Origin: Halomonas sp. YLGW01
GTDB taxonomy: Bacteria > Pseudomonadota > Gammaproteobacteria > Pseudomonadales > Halomonadaceae
Direction: 5' to 3'
NCBI RefSeq assembly: GCF_014840935.1
Contig: NZ_CP062005.1
Coordinates: 1,054,001-1,118,000, forward strand
DNA: 64,000 bases
Every line of letters starts with the position of its first letter. Positions within the stretch are counted from its first letter, which is position 1. Below the pieces are notes generated by a model. That model did not search any database. It was not told the DNA's origin and saw nothing but the letters and a program-made list of their open reading frames with translations. Positions 29,387-39,401 of the stretch are shown one piece after another. The translations under genes and the position numbers were made by a program.

Positions 29387-29890
29387 ATGCTGTCGAGTCG
29401 CCCCTATCTGGCCAGGGCCCTGTATCAGTGGCTCCTGGACAATGACCAGACGCCTCACATCGTGGTGGATGCCAAGCAACCCGGCGTCGAGGTGCCCGAG
29501 CAGTTCGTGCAGAACGGCCAGATCGTGCTGAACATCGCGCCCCAGGCCGTCGAAGAGCTGTTCATCGAGAACGACGCCATCAGCTTTAGCGCCCGTTTCG
29601 GTGGCAAGCCGATGCGGGTGATGGTGCCGACGGAGGCCCTGATTGCCCTCTATGCCCGCGAGAATGGTGTGGGCATGGTCTTCGGGCATGAGCCGGTGAT
29701 GCCGGATCATGGTGCCGAAGCGGCAGGCCTGGGCGAGGAAGAGTCGGGCGAGGAAGAGTCGTCCGACGAGCGGCCGTCGCTTGCAAGCGTCGAGGATGCC
29801 GGGGAAGAGGTCGGCAAGGACGACGGCGGGGGGGAGGGTGCCCCCAAGGCACCGCCCAAGGGGCGGCCCTCGCTACGCGTCATTAAGTAG
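29387..29890 (+). CDS. sspB: ClpXP protease specificity-enhancing factor SspB
   Basis: A 167-residue adaptor that delivers ssrA-tagged proteins to ClpXP. Residues 1-110 form the tag-binding domain (RPYLARALYQWLLDN, HIVVDA, LNIAPQAVEEL, FSARFGG). The last 55 residues are a disordered acidic linker containing a GEEES tandem and ending in the ClpX-binding tail RPSLRVIK. A second RPSL with a similar context occurs about 40 residues earlier. The last codons are tandemly duplicated just after the stop. Confidence 0.95.
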   Translation: MLSSRPYLARALYQWLLDNDQTPHIVVDAKQPGVEVPEQFVQNGQIVLNIAPQAVEELFIENDAISFSARFGGKPMRVMVPTEALIALYARENGVGMVFGHEPVMPDHGAEAAGLGEEESGEEESSDERPSLASVEDAGEEVGKDDGGGEGAPKAPPKGRPSLRVIK

Positions 29891-29908
29891 CTGCGCGTCA
29901 TCAAGTAG
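29873..29908 (+). repeat. Tandem duplication of the sspB 3' end
   Basis: Two adjacent 18-base units, 29873-29890 and 29891-29908, both read Leu-Arg-Val-Ile-Lys-stop in the sspB frame. They differ at two positions, both synonymous (CTA/CTG and ATT/ATC). The first unit is the real end of sspB; the second lies after the stop. Confidence 0.85.
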
Positions 29909-29948
29909 GTTCAGACGACGGGTCCCTCCTCGAGGGTGCCAGTGATGA

Positions 29949-29988
29949 AACGCAAGACGGCAGGCCAATCGGCCTGCCGTCTTGCGTT
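29949..29988. terminator. Long perfect hairpin between sspB and dolP
   Basis: An 18-bp perfect stem (29949-29966 with 29971-29988) around a 4-base loop lies between convergent genes. It has AA at one foot and TT at the other, so it likely terminates in both directions despite short T tails. Confidence 0.8.
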
Positions 29989-30022
29989 GTCGGCAGGATA
30001 AGGCTCAGCCGGCGGGCGCGGG

Positions 30023-30598
30023 TCAGTCCAGGTACTCGAAGGCCTTGACGATGCGCTGCACGCCGCCGGCGCTGGAAACGGCCGCGACCACGCGGTCGCT
30101 CTCGGCGCGGGTGACCAGGCCCATCAGGTAGACGCTTCCATTCTCCACCACGATCTTGAGACGGCTGGCGTCGATATTCTCGTTGGCGGTGAGTCCAGTC
30201 TTGATGCGAGTGGCCAGCCAGCCATCGGACAGGCGTTGAGCGATCGGCAGGTTGGCGGCGACGCTCAGCTGGTTATGCACCTGGCGGACGTTGCGCACCT
30301 GCTCGGCGATACTGCTGGCCTTGTCCTTGAGTTCCTGGCTCGGCACCTGGCCGGTCAGCAGCACCATCCCGTTATAACTATCGATATTTACGCGAGCGTC
30401 GGCCAGACGGGCATCCATCTTGCCCAGGTTGACGCTGACCTTGGTCTCGATGCTCTCGTCCTCGATCTGAGTGCCGAGGGTGCGTTGGCCATAGTTTTCC
30501 CCGATCGGCCCGTCGCTGGTCACGTTGGCGATGGTGGTGCAGCCGCTCAGGGTCAGCGACACGACGAGAAGTAGGGTGGGGACGATACCGTTTCGCAT
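30023..30598 (-). CDS. dolP: BON-domain outer-membrane lipoprotein DolP (YraP)
   Basis: A 191-residue lipoprotein. The signal peptide ends in the lipobox LSGC, followed by two BON domains (DSYNGMVLLTGQVPSQELKDKA and VENGSVYLMGLVTRAESDRVV). In E. coli DolP sits at the division site and supports BAM function and envelope integrity. ATG 30598 is chosen; a GTG three codons upstream is also possible. It is last in the lpoA-yraN-diaA-dolP operon. Confidence 0.93.
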   Translation of the reverse strand: MRNGIVPTLLLVVSLTLSGCTTIANVTSDGPIGENYGQRTLGTQIEDESIETKVSVNLGKMDARLADARVNIDSYNGMVLLTGQVPSQELKDKASSIAEQVRNVRQVHNQLSVAANLPIAQRLSDGWLATRIKTGLTANENIDASRLKIVVENGSVYLMGLVTRAESDRVVAAVSSAGGVQRIVKAFEYLD

Positions 30599-30603
30599 GG
30601 GAA

Positions 30604-31221
<618 letters not shown>

Positions 31222-31590
31222 TCAGAACGCTTCGAAGGCGCTCTTGACCCAGAGGAACTCCAGGTCTGGCGCGGTGCCGGTGACGGCCATCACATCGAAG
31301 CGGCAGGGGCATGATAGCCCGTTGCGGGCGAGATAAAAACGCGCCGCCTTGATTAGACGGCGCTGCTTGCTGGCCGTCACTGTCTCCAGCGGATGACCGT
31401 GACGGCTGTCGCGACGATGACGGACCTCGACGAACACCAGGATTTCGCCATCGCGCATGACGAGGTCCAGTTCGCCGCCCTTGGCGTGCTGGTTGCGCGC
31501 CACCGGCGTGAGGCCGCGAGCAACCAGCCAGTCATTGGCCAGGGCCTCGATGGCGGCGCCTCGGGCGCGGGCATCGGCAGAGGACGTCAC
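31222..31590 (-). CDS. yraN: YraN family (UPF0102) nuclease-like protein
   Basis: A 122-residue protein of the YraN family with a restriction-endonuclease-like fold. The conserved core GGELDLVMRDGEILVFVEVRHR contains the acidic and Glu-Val-Arg positions of the nuclease motif. Function is not established. It overlaps the lpoA stop by four bases. Confidence 0.92.
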   Translation of the reverse strand: MTSSADARARGAAIEALANDWLVARGLTPVARNQHAKGGELDLVMRDGEILVFVEVRHRRDSRHGHPLETVTASKQRRLIKAARFYLARNGLSCPCRFDVMAVTGTAPDLEFLWVKSAFEAF

Positions 31591-33389
31591 GGCTGGTCAT
31601 CGCCCTGGCGCTCCCGGCTGGCAGCCGTCGAGCCGAGGACGCGCTCGCCTTCGGCCCGCAGCGGCGGCTGAGGGCGGCCGTCGATGAACTCCGCCCAGGG
31701 GAGCTGCCGCTGGATGCGCCCATCGCTGGCCGCGCGCAGGGTACCCGTGGCGCCGAACAGTTCGCTGCCGTGAATGGCCTGGAACTGGGGCAGGCGCAGG
31801 CCGAGCTCGTATGCGTCGACACCCATCGCCGAGAGCTTGAGCAGCGCCGGGTCGTCGATCTCCGCGCTCAGGCGGCGGTAGCTCTCATAGTAGGGCAAGG
31901 CCTCGGCGCCACCCACGGCCGCGTCCGGAATCAGCCAGGGAATCTCGACGAAGCGCACGCCGTTGAGATCGTGGTCGACGCGAGGCTGGGGGCGGCCCTC
32001 GTAGGCCTGTGATGTGGTGTAGACCGGCAGGTCCGGCACTTTCTGGTAGTCCAGAGTGGGCGGCACCTGGCGGGCGTAGCTGGGCAGGCCGAGCAGGAAC
32101 AGCATGTCCACTTGGCCGCTGAGATCGAGCAAGCGCTTGACGCTGTCGTTAACCAGCGCCTTCGGGTCGTAATGCATCAGGTGGCCGATGTCCCCGCCCT
32201 GATCCTCGAAGGTCTCTCGGTAGGCCGTGCCGACCCGGCGGCCCCAGGCATTGTTGGGGACCATGGCCGCGGCGCGACGATGTCCGTCACGGGCAGCGCG
32301 GCTAGCCACCTGGCGAGCCTCGTCCTCGGCCGAGAGGCCGTACTGGAAGAGGTTCTCGGCGTTGTTGCGCGTGGCGGTGCCGTAGTTCAAGGCCAGCGTC
32401 GGCAGGGGCAGGCGCTGGCGTTGTTCCAGTTCGCTCACCTTGCGCTTGGAGAGGGGGCCGATCACGACCTGGGCGCCGCGCATGGTGGCCTCGGCGTAGA
32501 GGGTGTTCAGGTCGCGCTGGCTTGAATCGATGAAGTCCAGCGCCGGCGCGGCGCTGCCCTGGCGTCTGGCCTGGGCATGACGCGTCTCGATGCCCTGGCG
32601 GATGCGTCCGGCCACGGACGCCAGCGGGCCCGATTCGGGGAGCAGGATGGCGATGCGATCGATGCGGGTGCCGCGCAGCTCGCGCAGGGCCAACAGCTCG
32701 GCGGGGGGCTGGCGTGCCGCTGGATGGTCGTGGTGTTCGGCGCGCCAGTTCGAGATCTGATCGAGCAGCCGGTCGACGTCGCCGCCGCTTTGGCGCTGCA
32801 GCTCGAGCAGTGACAGCCAGCCGCGAGTCAGTGCATCGGCCTCGTCACGCAGGGCGATTCGCTCCTGTGCCGTGAGTCGCGTGAGTTGCTGCCAGATGGC
32901 GTCGTTGGGCACCTCGCTGCCGGAGGCGGCCTGCGCCGCCAGCATGGCCTTGGCGGCATCCAGTGGTTCCCCGAGCATGCCCAGTGCCAGGCCGCGCCGG
33001 TAGCGCAGGTTGTTGGCGGCGTCGGGCTCCAGCGTCATGTCCACGTCCAGCAGCGCGGTGGCCTTGAGCACGCTATCGGGATCTTCGGCCTCGAGGCCCA
33101 GGCGGGACAGCAGCAGGGCCCAGGCCTGGCGGCGCTCGGCACCCAAGGCGGTGTCATCGAGCCCGGCGGCAATCTCCTTTGCCTTAGCGGCCTCGCCACG
33201 GCGTGCTAGGATAAGGGCCGCCTCGAGACGGCTGTCGGCCGCTGGTTCCGCTGCCTGTTGTTCGGCCTGGGCGAGCAGGGCCTCGGGCGAGCGCTCGGTG
33301 GGCTGCATCATGCCGGTCGGGGCGGCACAGCCGCCGACCAGCAGTGCCAGCAACGCCGCGGCCACCAGGCCGCGTGACGATGTGTTCAT
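31587..33389 (-). CDS. lpoA: Outer-membrane lipoprotein LpoA, activator of PBP1a
   Basis: A 600-residue lipoprotein: N-terminal signal with lipobox LVGGC, a TPR-like helical domain (residues about 30-230), and a C-terminal periplasmic-binding-protein fold with IDRIAILLPESGPLASVAGRIRQGI. LpoA reaches from the outer membrane to stimulate penicillin-binding protein 1a. The ribosome-binding site GGAAGGGATT precedes ATG 33389. It is the first gene of the operon and divergent from rsmI with only 36 bases between, so the two promoters must overlap. Confidence 0.94.
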   Translation of the reverse strand: MNTSSRGLVAAALLALLVGGCAAPTGMMQPTERSPEALLAQAEQQAAEPAADSRLEAALILARRGEAAKAKEIAAGLDDTALGAERRQAWALLLSRLGLEAEDPDSVLKATALLDVDMTLEPDAANNLRYRRGLALGMLGEPLDAAKAMLAAQAASGSEVPNDAIWQQLTRLTAQERIALRDEADALTRGWLSLLELQRQSGGDVDRLLDQISNWRAEHHDHPAARQPPAELLALRELRGTRIDRIAILLPESGPLASVAGRIRQGIETRHAQARRQGSAAPALDFIDSSQRDLNTLYAEATMRGAQVVIGPLSKRKVSELEQRQRLPLPTLALNYGTATRNNAENLFQYGLSAEDEARQVASRAARDGHRRAAAMVPNNAWGRRVGTAYRETFEDQGGDIGHLMHYDPKALVNDSVKRLLDLSGQVDMLFLLGLPSYARQVPPTLDYQKVPDLPVYTTSQAYEGRPQPRVDHDLNGVRFVEIPWLIPDAAVGGAEALPYYESYRRLSAEIDDPALLKLSAMGVDAYELGLRLPQFQAIHGSELFGATGTLRAASDGRIQRQLPWAEFIDGRPQPPLRAEGERVLGSTAASRERQGDDQP

Positions 33390-33425
33390 GAATCCCTTCC
33401 TTTGATAACCCGCTTCGGAATCGTA

Positions 33426-34283
33426 ATGACAGTATCAGCCATTGGGGCATTGTACGTGGTCGCCACGCCGATTGGGAATCTCGACGACCTGTCCCCGAGA
33501 GCCCGTCGGGTGCTGGCCGATGTCGCGGTGATCGCGGCCGAGGATACCCGCCACAGCGCGCGCCTGCTGCGCCATCTGGGGCTCGATAGGCCCATGCTCT
33601 CCCTGCACGAGCATAACGAGAGCGGACGCGTCGCCCAGCTCAAGTCGCGACTGAGTGCCGGGGAGGATGTGGCCCTGATCAGCGATGCGGGGACGCCGCT
33701 GATCTGCGATCCCGGCTTCGTGCTGGTACGTGAACTGCGAGCCGACGGTTTCAGGGTGGTGCCGATTCCCGGTGCCTGCGCCTTCGTTGCGGCGCTGTCG
33801 GCGGCGGGACTGCCCACCGACCGCTTCCTCTTCCAGGGCTTCCTGCCGGCCAAGGGCAGTGGTCGCCGAGGGCGCCTGGCGGCGCTTACGGAGCGCGAGG
33901 AGACTCTGATCTTCTACGAGTCGCCTCACCGCATTCGCGACACCCTTGAGGATATCGTCGCCACCTTCGGCGAGCGGCGGGTGGTGCTGGCTCGGGAGCT
34001 GACCAAGACCTTCGAGACCTTCCTCGATGGCGATGCCACTTCGCTGCTGACCCGCATGGACGACGACCCGGATCAGGCGCGGGGCGAGTTCGTGGTGATG
34101 GTGGCGGGCGCCTCGCCAAAGTCGGATGACGATGAGGCACTGGTCGAGGCCGAGACGCTGCTCAAGGCGCTACTGGCCGAAGGCGTGGGCGTCAAGCAGG
34201 CGGCGGCGATCGCCACGCGCTTGCTCGGGGGCGCCAAGAAGGCCTGGTATGCCCGGGCCCAGGCGCTGAAGGATGAGGCGTAA
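33426..34283 (+). CDS. rsmI: 16S rRNA (cytidine(1402)-2'-O)-methyltransferase RsmI
   Basis: A 285-residue tetrapyrrole-methylase fold enzyme that 2'-O-methylates C1402 of 16S rRNA; RsmH, encoded 500 bases downstream, methylates N4 of the same base. Motifs: LYVVATPIGNLDDLSPRA, EDTRHSARLL, LISDAGTPLICDPGF and PGACAFVAALSAAGLPTDRF. ATG 33426 gives the family N terminus. Confidence 0.96.
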   Translation: MTVSAIGALYVVATPIGNLDDLSPRARRVLADVAVIAAEDTRHSARLLRHLGLDRPMLSLHEHNESGRVAQLKSRLSAGEDVALISDAGTPLICDPGFVLVRELRADGFRVVPIPGACAFVAALSAAGLPTDRFLFQGFLPAKGSGRRGRLAALTEREETLIFYESPHRIRDTLEDIVATFGERRVVLARELTKTFETFLDGDATSLLTRMDDDPDQARGEFVVMVAGASPKSDDDEALVEAETLLKALLAEGVGVKQAAAIATRLLGGAKKAWYARAQALKDEA

Positions 34284-34312
34284 CTGACTTAGCGCGGCCA
34301 TGCAGTCATCGC

Positions 34313-34341
34313 TTGAGGGGGGCTGGCTGCGCTGGTATTCT
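34313..34341 (+). promoter_or_regulatory. Promoter of rnpB
   Basis: TTGAGG at 34313 and TATTCT at 34336 are spaced by 17 bases, and the expected transcription start is about 8 bases before or at the first base of the RNase P RNA stem. Confidence 0.7.
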
Positions 34342-34349
34342 TCGCCGCT

Positions 34350-34710
<361 letters not shown>

Positions 34711-34723
34711 TCCCATTCCCCAT

Positions 34724-34752
34724 CACCGGCGGCCATGCCATGGCCGCTGGTG
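34724..34752 (+). terminator. Hairpin after rnpB
   Basis: Two 13-base arms (34724-34736 and 34740-34752) pair with one G-T wobble around a 3-base loop, followed by TCTCCTGTTC. It probably ends or attenuates the rnpB transcript 24 bases before the rsmH start. Confidence 0.65.
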
Positions 34753-34776
34753 TCTCCTGTTCGTATCGAGACCTGC

Positions 34777-35733
34777 ATGACCTCACCTGAGAACGCCGCG
34801 GCCCCGTCTACCTTCCGTCACGAAAGCGTACTGCTCGACGGGGCGGTCGATGCCCTGGTCGTCGACCCCGCGGGGGCCTATCTCGACGGCACCTTCGGGC
34901 GCGGTGGCCACTCGCGCCTGATCCTGTCGCGCCTGGCGCCGGAAGGGCACCTGCTGGCCATCGATCGGGATCCCGAGGCGCTGGCAGAGGCGGCGACCAT
35001 CGAGGATGCACGGTTCGCCATCGAGCGGGGCGAGTTTGCAAGGCTCGGCGAGATTGCTAGCGCGCACGACCTGCACGGTCGGCTGTCCGGTATCCTGCTC
35101 GACGTGGGCGTGTCCTCGCCCCAGCTCGACGATCCCGAGCGTGGCTTCAGCTTCCTGCGCGATGGCCCGTTGGACATGCGCATGGACCCCGAGCACGGCG
35201 AGAGTGCCGCCGACTGGCTGGCGAGGGCCCGTGTCGAGGACATCGCTTGGGTCTTCAAGACCTACGGCGAAGAACGCTTCGCCAAGCGCCTGGCGCGAGC
35301 CATCGTCGAGCGGCGCCAGGAACGGCCCTTTACCCGGACCGGAGATCTCGCCGAGGTAATCAAGACAGCGCACCCCGCCTGGGAGAAGGGCAAGCATCCG
35401 GCCACCCGCGCCTTTCAGGCCCTGCGCATTCATGTCAACGGCGAACTCGACCAGCTCGATGCGGCTCTCGAGGCCGCGCTCGAGGCCCTGGCGCCGGGTG
35501 GGCATCTGGTGGTCATCAGCTTCCACTCCCTCGAGGATCGGCGCGTCAAGCGCTTCATTCGCGAGCATGTGCGGGGCGACACTCACTTGCCCCGCGGCAT
35601 GCCGATCCGCGATGATCAGCTCAATCGCCGCCTGGAGGCCGTCGGCAAGGCACGGCGGGCCAGTGACGCCGAGGTCGAGGCGAATCCTCGTGCTCGCAGT
35701 GCCGTGATGCGGGTGGCGCGCAAGTTGAAATAG
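34777..35733 (+). CDS. rsmH: 16S rRNA (cytosine(1402)-N4)-methyltransferase RsmH (MraW)
   Basis: A 318-residue SAM-dependent methyltransferase. The SAM-binding motif is [16 protein letters not shown], followed by AIDRDPEAL and [18 protein letters not shown]. The start ATG 34777 ([10 protein letters not shown]) gives normal length; an in-frame start at 34735 lies inside the rnpB terminator hairpin. It is the first gene of the dcw cluster here; the usual mraZ before it is missing. Confidence 0.96.
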   Translation: MTSPENAAAPSTFRHESVLLDGAVDALVVDPAGAYLDGTFGRGGHSRLILSRLAPEGHLLAIDRDPEALAEAATIEDARFAIERGEFARLGEIASAHDLHGRLSGILLDVGVSSPQLDDPERGFSFLRDGPLDMRMDPEHGESAADWLARARVEDIAWVFKTYGEERFAKRLARAIVERRQERPFTRTGDLAEVIKTAHPAWEKGKHPATRAFQALRIHVNGELDQLDAALEAALEALAPGGHLVVISFHSLEDRRVKRFIREHVRGDTHLPRGMPIRDDQLNRRLEAVGKARRASDAEVEANPRARSAVMRVARKLK

Positions 35734-35812
35734 CGCTGGCTGAAACGTGCAGGCCGAGAATCCCCTATTCTCGATGCTTTAGCCGCCAAGTCGTAGCCGC
35801 TTAAGGAGCCAC

Positions 35813-36130
35813 ATGAGCCAGGGACGAGTCTGGATGCCAGGCCTGGAGGCGAGCCCACGCCCGGGGTTGCGTCTGCTGTTGGTGGTGGTACTGGTGATGG
35901 CGGCGCTGGCCAGTGCCGTTGCGGTCACCACCACCAGCCATCTGACCCGGGTGCAGTACGCTCGCCTGCAACAGCTCGAGCGCGAGCAGAGCCAGCTGCA
36001 GACCGAGTGGGGGCAGCTGCTGCTAGAGGAGAGCGCCTGGTCGAGCCCGGCGCGCATCGAGCGGCTGGCCAGCGATCGCCTGGACATGCGCCTGCCCGAT
36101 ATCGAGCACCTGGAGGTGATCGGACCATGA
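35813..36130 (+). CDS. ftsL: Cell division protein FtsL
   Basis: A 105-residue bitopic protein: short cytoplasmic tail, one transmembrane helix (LLLVVVLVMAALASAVAV), then a periplasmic coiled-coil (LQQLEREQSQLQTEWGQLLLEE) and the conserved ARIERLASDRLDMRLP end. It forms the FtsQLB complex that activates FtsWI. AAGGAG precedes the ATG; the stop overlaps ftsI. Confidence 0.94.
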   Translation: MSQGRVWMPGLEASPRPGLRLLLVVVLVMAALASAVAVTTTSHLTRVQYARLQQLEREQSQLQTEWGQLLLEESAWSSPARIERLASDRLDMRLPDIEHLEVIGP

Positions 36131-37856
36131 ATGCCTCCCCGCGTCGTGCGGCCACCCCCCGTCGCCCGCCGCCCAGTGCCCCCCTCGGGGCCTGGCGGTA
36201 TCGGCTGATGCTCGGGCTGATCCTGCTGGCGCTTTGCCTGCTCGGGGCGCGCATCGTCTACCTGCATGTCATCGATCGTTCCTTCCTGCAGGGGCAGGGC
36301 GATGCCCGTACCCTGCGGGTGGAGTCGATCAGTGCCCACCGGGGCATGATCACCGACCGCCACGGCGAGCCCCTGGCGATCTCCACCCCGGTGGTGAGCC
36401 TGTGGGCCAATCCCCAGGAACTGCCGCCGGACGATATTCAGCGGCTGGTGCTGGCCAAGGCGCTGGGGATCGAGCTCGACGACCTCAATGAGCGCATCGC
36501 CCGCTATGCCAAGCGGGAGTTCATGTACCTGCGCCGCCAGATGACCCCGGATGCGGCGCAGGAGATCCTTGACCTCAGCCTGCCGGGCATCTATCGCCAG
36601 CTCGAATACCGCCGCTACTATCCCTCGGGCGAGGCCGCGGCCCAGCTGCTGGGCGTGACCAACGTCGACGACCGGGGCCAGGAAGGCCTGGAGCTCGCCT
36701 ACAATGGCTATCTGTCTGGCACCCCGGGCAAGCGCCGGGTGCTCAAGGACCGTCGAGGACGCCTGGTGCGTGACCTGCACCTGCTCAAGGAGGCGGATCC
36801 CGGTGGCGACCTGGTGCTGGCAGTGGATCAACGCCTGCAGTACATGGCCTACCGGGAGCTCAAGGTGGCCGTTCAGGAGCGTGACGCCGACGGCGGCACC
36901 CTGGTGATGATGGATGCCCGCACCGGCGAGGTGCTGGCGATGGCCAATCAGCCGTCCTACAACCCCAACAATCGCGCTGGCCTCGACCCCCGCAGTCTGC
37001 GCAATCAGGCGATCGTCGATGTCTTCGAGCCGGGCTCAGTGATGAAGCCCCTGGCCATGTCGGCGGCCCTCACGACCGACCGCTATGCTCCCGACACGGT
37101 CATCGACACCTCGCCGGGCTGGATGCGGCTGGACAACCGTTTTACCATCCGCGATTTTCGCAACTACGGCGAGCTGACGCTGGGGGGTATTCTTCAGAAG
37201 TCCTCGAACATCGGCATGAGCCGCCTGGCCCTTGACCTGCCCGAGACCGCGGTGGTCGACACCTATCAGCGCCTGGGGCTCGGTCAGGGGCCGGGCACCG
37301 GCTTCCCGGGGAGGCGGCGGGTAGCCTGCCCGCACCGGCCCACTGGGCCGACAGCCAGCGGGCCAGCCTGGCCTACGGCTATGGCCTGTCGGTCTCGGCC
37401 CTGCAGTTGGCCAGCGCTTACACCGCCATCGCCAACCATGGCCGCCGCCTGCCCCCCTCGCTGCTCAAGCGCGATGCGCCGCCCGAGGGCATCCAGGCCA
37501 TCGAGCCTCGGGTGGCCGATGAGCTGCTGGGGATGATGGAGCAGGTGGTACAGCCCCATACCGGCGCTCGCCGGGCGGGCGTGCCCGGCTACCGGGTGGC
37601 CGGCAAGACCGGTACCGTGCGCAAGGCCTCCGGCGGTGGCTACCAGGAAGACGCCTATCGGGGGCTCTTCGTCGGCATCGCTCCGGTCTCCGATCCGCGC
37701 ATCGTCACGGTAGTGATGATCGACCACCCCCGTGGGGAAGACTACTATGGCGGCCTGGTGGCGGCGCCGGTGTTTTCCTCGGTCGTCGGCAACGCCCTGC
37801 GCCTGCTCGACGTGCCGCCCGATCAGGCGAATCTCTCGAACGCCGCCTCCCCTTGA
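36127..37856 (+). CDS. ftsI: Septal transpeptidase FtsI (PBP3), interrupted by an apparent frameshift
   Basis: FtsI cross-links septal peptidoglycan. From ATG 36127 the frame gives a transmembrane helix, the dimerisation domain, the active-site SVMK near residue 303 and SSN near 358. It then goes out of frame at GGGG 37308-37311 and ends at 37536. The remaining part, including KTG (AGKTGTVRK near residue 494) and the C terminus to 37856, is in another frame. One extra G would restore a normal 576-residue protein reading GTGFPGEAAGSLPAPAHW. As ftsI is essential and the downstream part shows no decay, a sequencing undercall is the likeliest cause. Confidence 0.9.
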
Positions 37857-37871
37857 TTCCAGGAGAAACGC

Positions 37872-39401
37872 ATGCAGGTCGACAATTCGCGACTCCTCGC
37901 CAGCCTCGAGGCGCTATGGCCCGGCGCCACCGATGCGCTGCCCGCTCAGCCCGAGGGCGCTCGGCGGCTGGTCCTCGACAGTCGCCGGGTGCAGCCGGGG
38001 GATGTCTTCATCGCCCTGCCCGGCGTCCGCGTCGATGGGCGCGCCTATATCGCCCAGGCGCTGGACGCCGGTGCCGCCCTGGTGCTCAGCCACCGCGATG
38101 CCGAGACGCCTGCCCTTGATGAAGCCGATGACCCGCGGGTGCTGATGCTGAATGGCCTGCGCCACTGCGTGGGTGAGCTGGGGAGTGCACTGTACCAGGT
38201 GCCGGAGGATCAAGAGCTGATCGGCGTCACCGGCACCAACGGCAAGAGTTCGGTGACGCACTACCTCGCCGCCCTGAGCGAGGCCATCGGCCGCCCCTGC
38301 GGGCTGATCGGCACCCTGGGTAGCGGTCGCCCGGGAGCGCTCACGGATAGCGGCTTGACCACCCCGGGGGCGCTTGCGCTTCAGGCGAGGCTCGGGGAGA
38401 TGGCCGCCCAGGGGCTCGATCGGGTGGCCATGGAGGTCTCATCCCATGCCCTCGATCAGCAGCGACTCGAGGGGTGCCGGGTGCGGGCGGCGGTGTTCAC
38501 CAACCTGACCCGCGATCACCTGGACTACCACGGCGGCATGGCGGGCTATGCCGCCGCCAAGGCGAAGCTCTTCCAGCGTCCCGAGCTCGGGCTCGCCGTG
38601 GTCAACGGTGACGATCCGCTGGCGCGGCTGATGCTGGCTGGTCTGCCCAAGGGCGTGCGGGTGCTGGCCACCGGCGAGGGCGAGGCCACCACCTTCCGGG
38701 TGCTCGATTGGGAGCCACGTCCCGATGGCCAGCGCGCCCTCATCGCGAGTCCCGACGGCGAGTTTGCCCTGGCGCTGACGCTGATGGGGCGCTTCAACCT
38801 CGATAACGTGCTACTGGCCATGGCGACGCTCTATGGTCTCGGTGAATCCCTCGAGGATCTCAGCGTGGCGGCGGGGCAGCTGGCGCCGGTGCCGGGGCGC
38901 ATGCAGCCACTCTCCCAGCCCGGCCGGCCGGCGGTGGTGGTCGATTACGCCCACACCCCGGATGCCCTGGACAATGCCCTGGAGGCGCTGCGTGCGCACC
39001 TGGGGAAATCGGGCCAGCTGTGGTGCCTGTTCGGCTGTGGCGGTGAGCGGGATCGCGGCAAGCGGCCGCTGATGGCGCAGGCGGCCGCTGCCCGTGCCGA
39101 CCATCTGGTGATCACCGACGACAATCCCCGCGGCGAGAATGCGGCGGCGATTCGCGAGGAGATACTTGCAGGACTCGAGCCGGGCGAACGAGAGCTCGCC
39201 TGGTGCATCGAGGGCCGCCGCGAAGCGATTCGCGCCTGCCTCGCGGCCGCCGGCCCGGATGACGTGGTGTTGATCGCCGGCAAGGGCCACGAGACCTATC
39301 AGGAGATCGATGGCGTGCGGCACGCCTTCTCCGATGTCGAGGAGGTCGAGCGAGCCCTCGAGGCGGGGTCTCTCGAGGTGGACAAGGAGTCGCGATCATG
39401 A
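37872..39401 (+). CDS. murE: UDP-MurNAc-L-Ala-D-Glu:meso-diaminopimelate ligase MurE
   Basis: A 509-residue Mur ligase. The ATP-binding motif is GVTGTNGKSSVTHYL, then MEVSSHALDQQRL and FTNLTRDHLDYHGGM. The diaminopimelate-recognition motif DNPR is present (ITDDNPRGEN), so the third stem-peptide residue is meso-diaminopimelate. AGGAGA precedes the ATG; the stop overlaps murF. Confidence 0.97.
   Translation: MQVDNSRLLASLEALWPGATDALPAQPEGARRLVLDSRRVQPGDVFIALPGVRVDGRAYIAQALDAGAALVLSHRDAETPALDEADDPRVLMLNGLRHCVGELGSALYQVPEDQELIGVTGTNGKSSVTHYLAALSEAIGRPCGLIGTLGSGRPGALTDSGLTTPGALALQARLGEMAAQGLDRVAMEVSSHALDQQRLEGCRVRAAVFTNLTRDHLDYHGGMAGYAAAKAKLFQRPELGLAVVNGDDPLARLMLAGLPKGVRVLATGEGEATTFRVLDWEPRPDGQRALIASPDGEFALALTLMGRFNLDNVLLAMATLYGLGESLEDLSVAAGQLAPVPGRMQPLSQPGRPAVVVDYAHTPDALDNALEALRAHLGKSGQLWCLFGCGGERDRGKRPLMAQAAAARADHLVITDDNPRGENAAAIREEILAGLEPGERELAWCIEGRREAIRACLAAAGPDDVVLIAGKGHETYQEIDGVRHAFSDVEEVERALEAGSLEVDKESRS

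Noticed and set aside
37300-37320. Programmed ribosomal frameshifting in ftsI
   Set aside because: No canonical slippery heptamer with downstream pseudoknot was seen, and an equivalent lesion in ptsN points to homopolymer miscalls.
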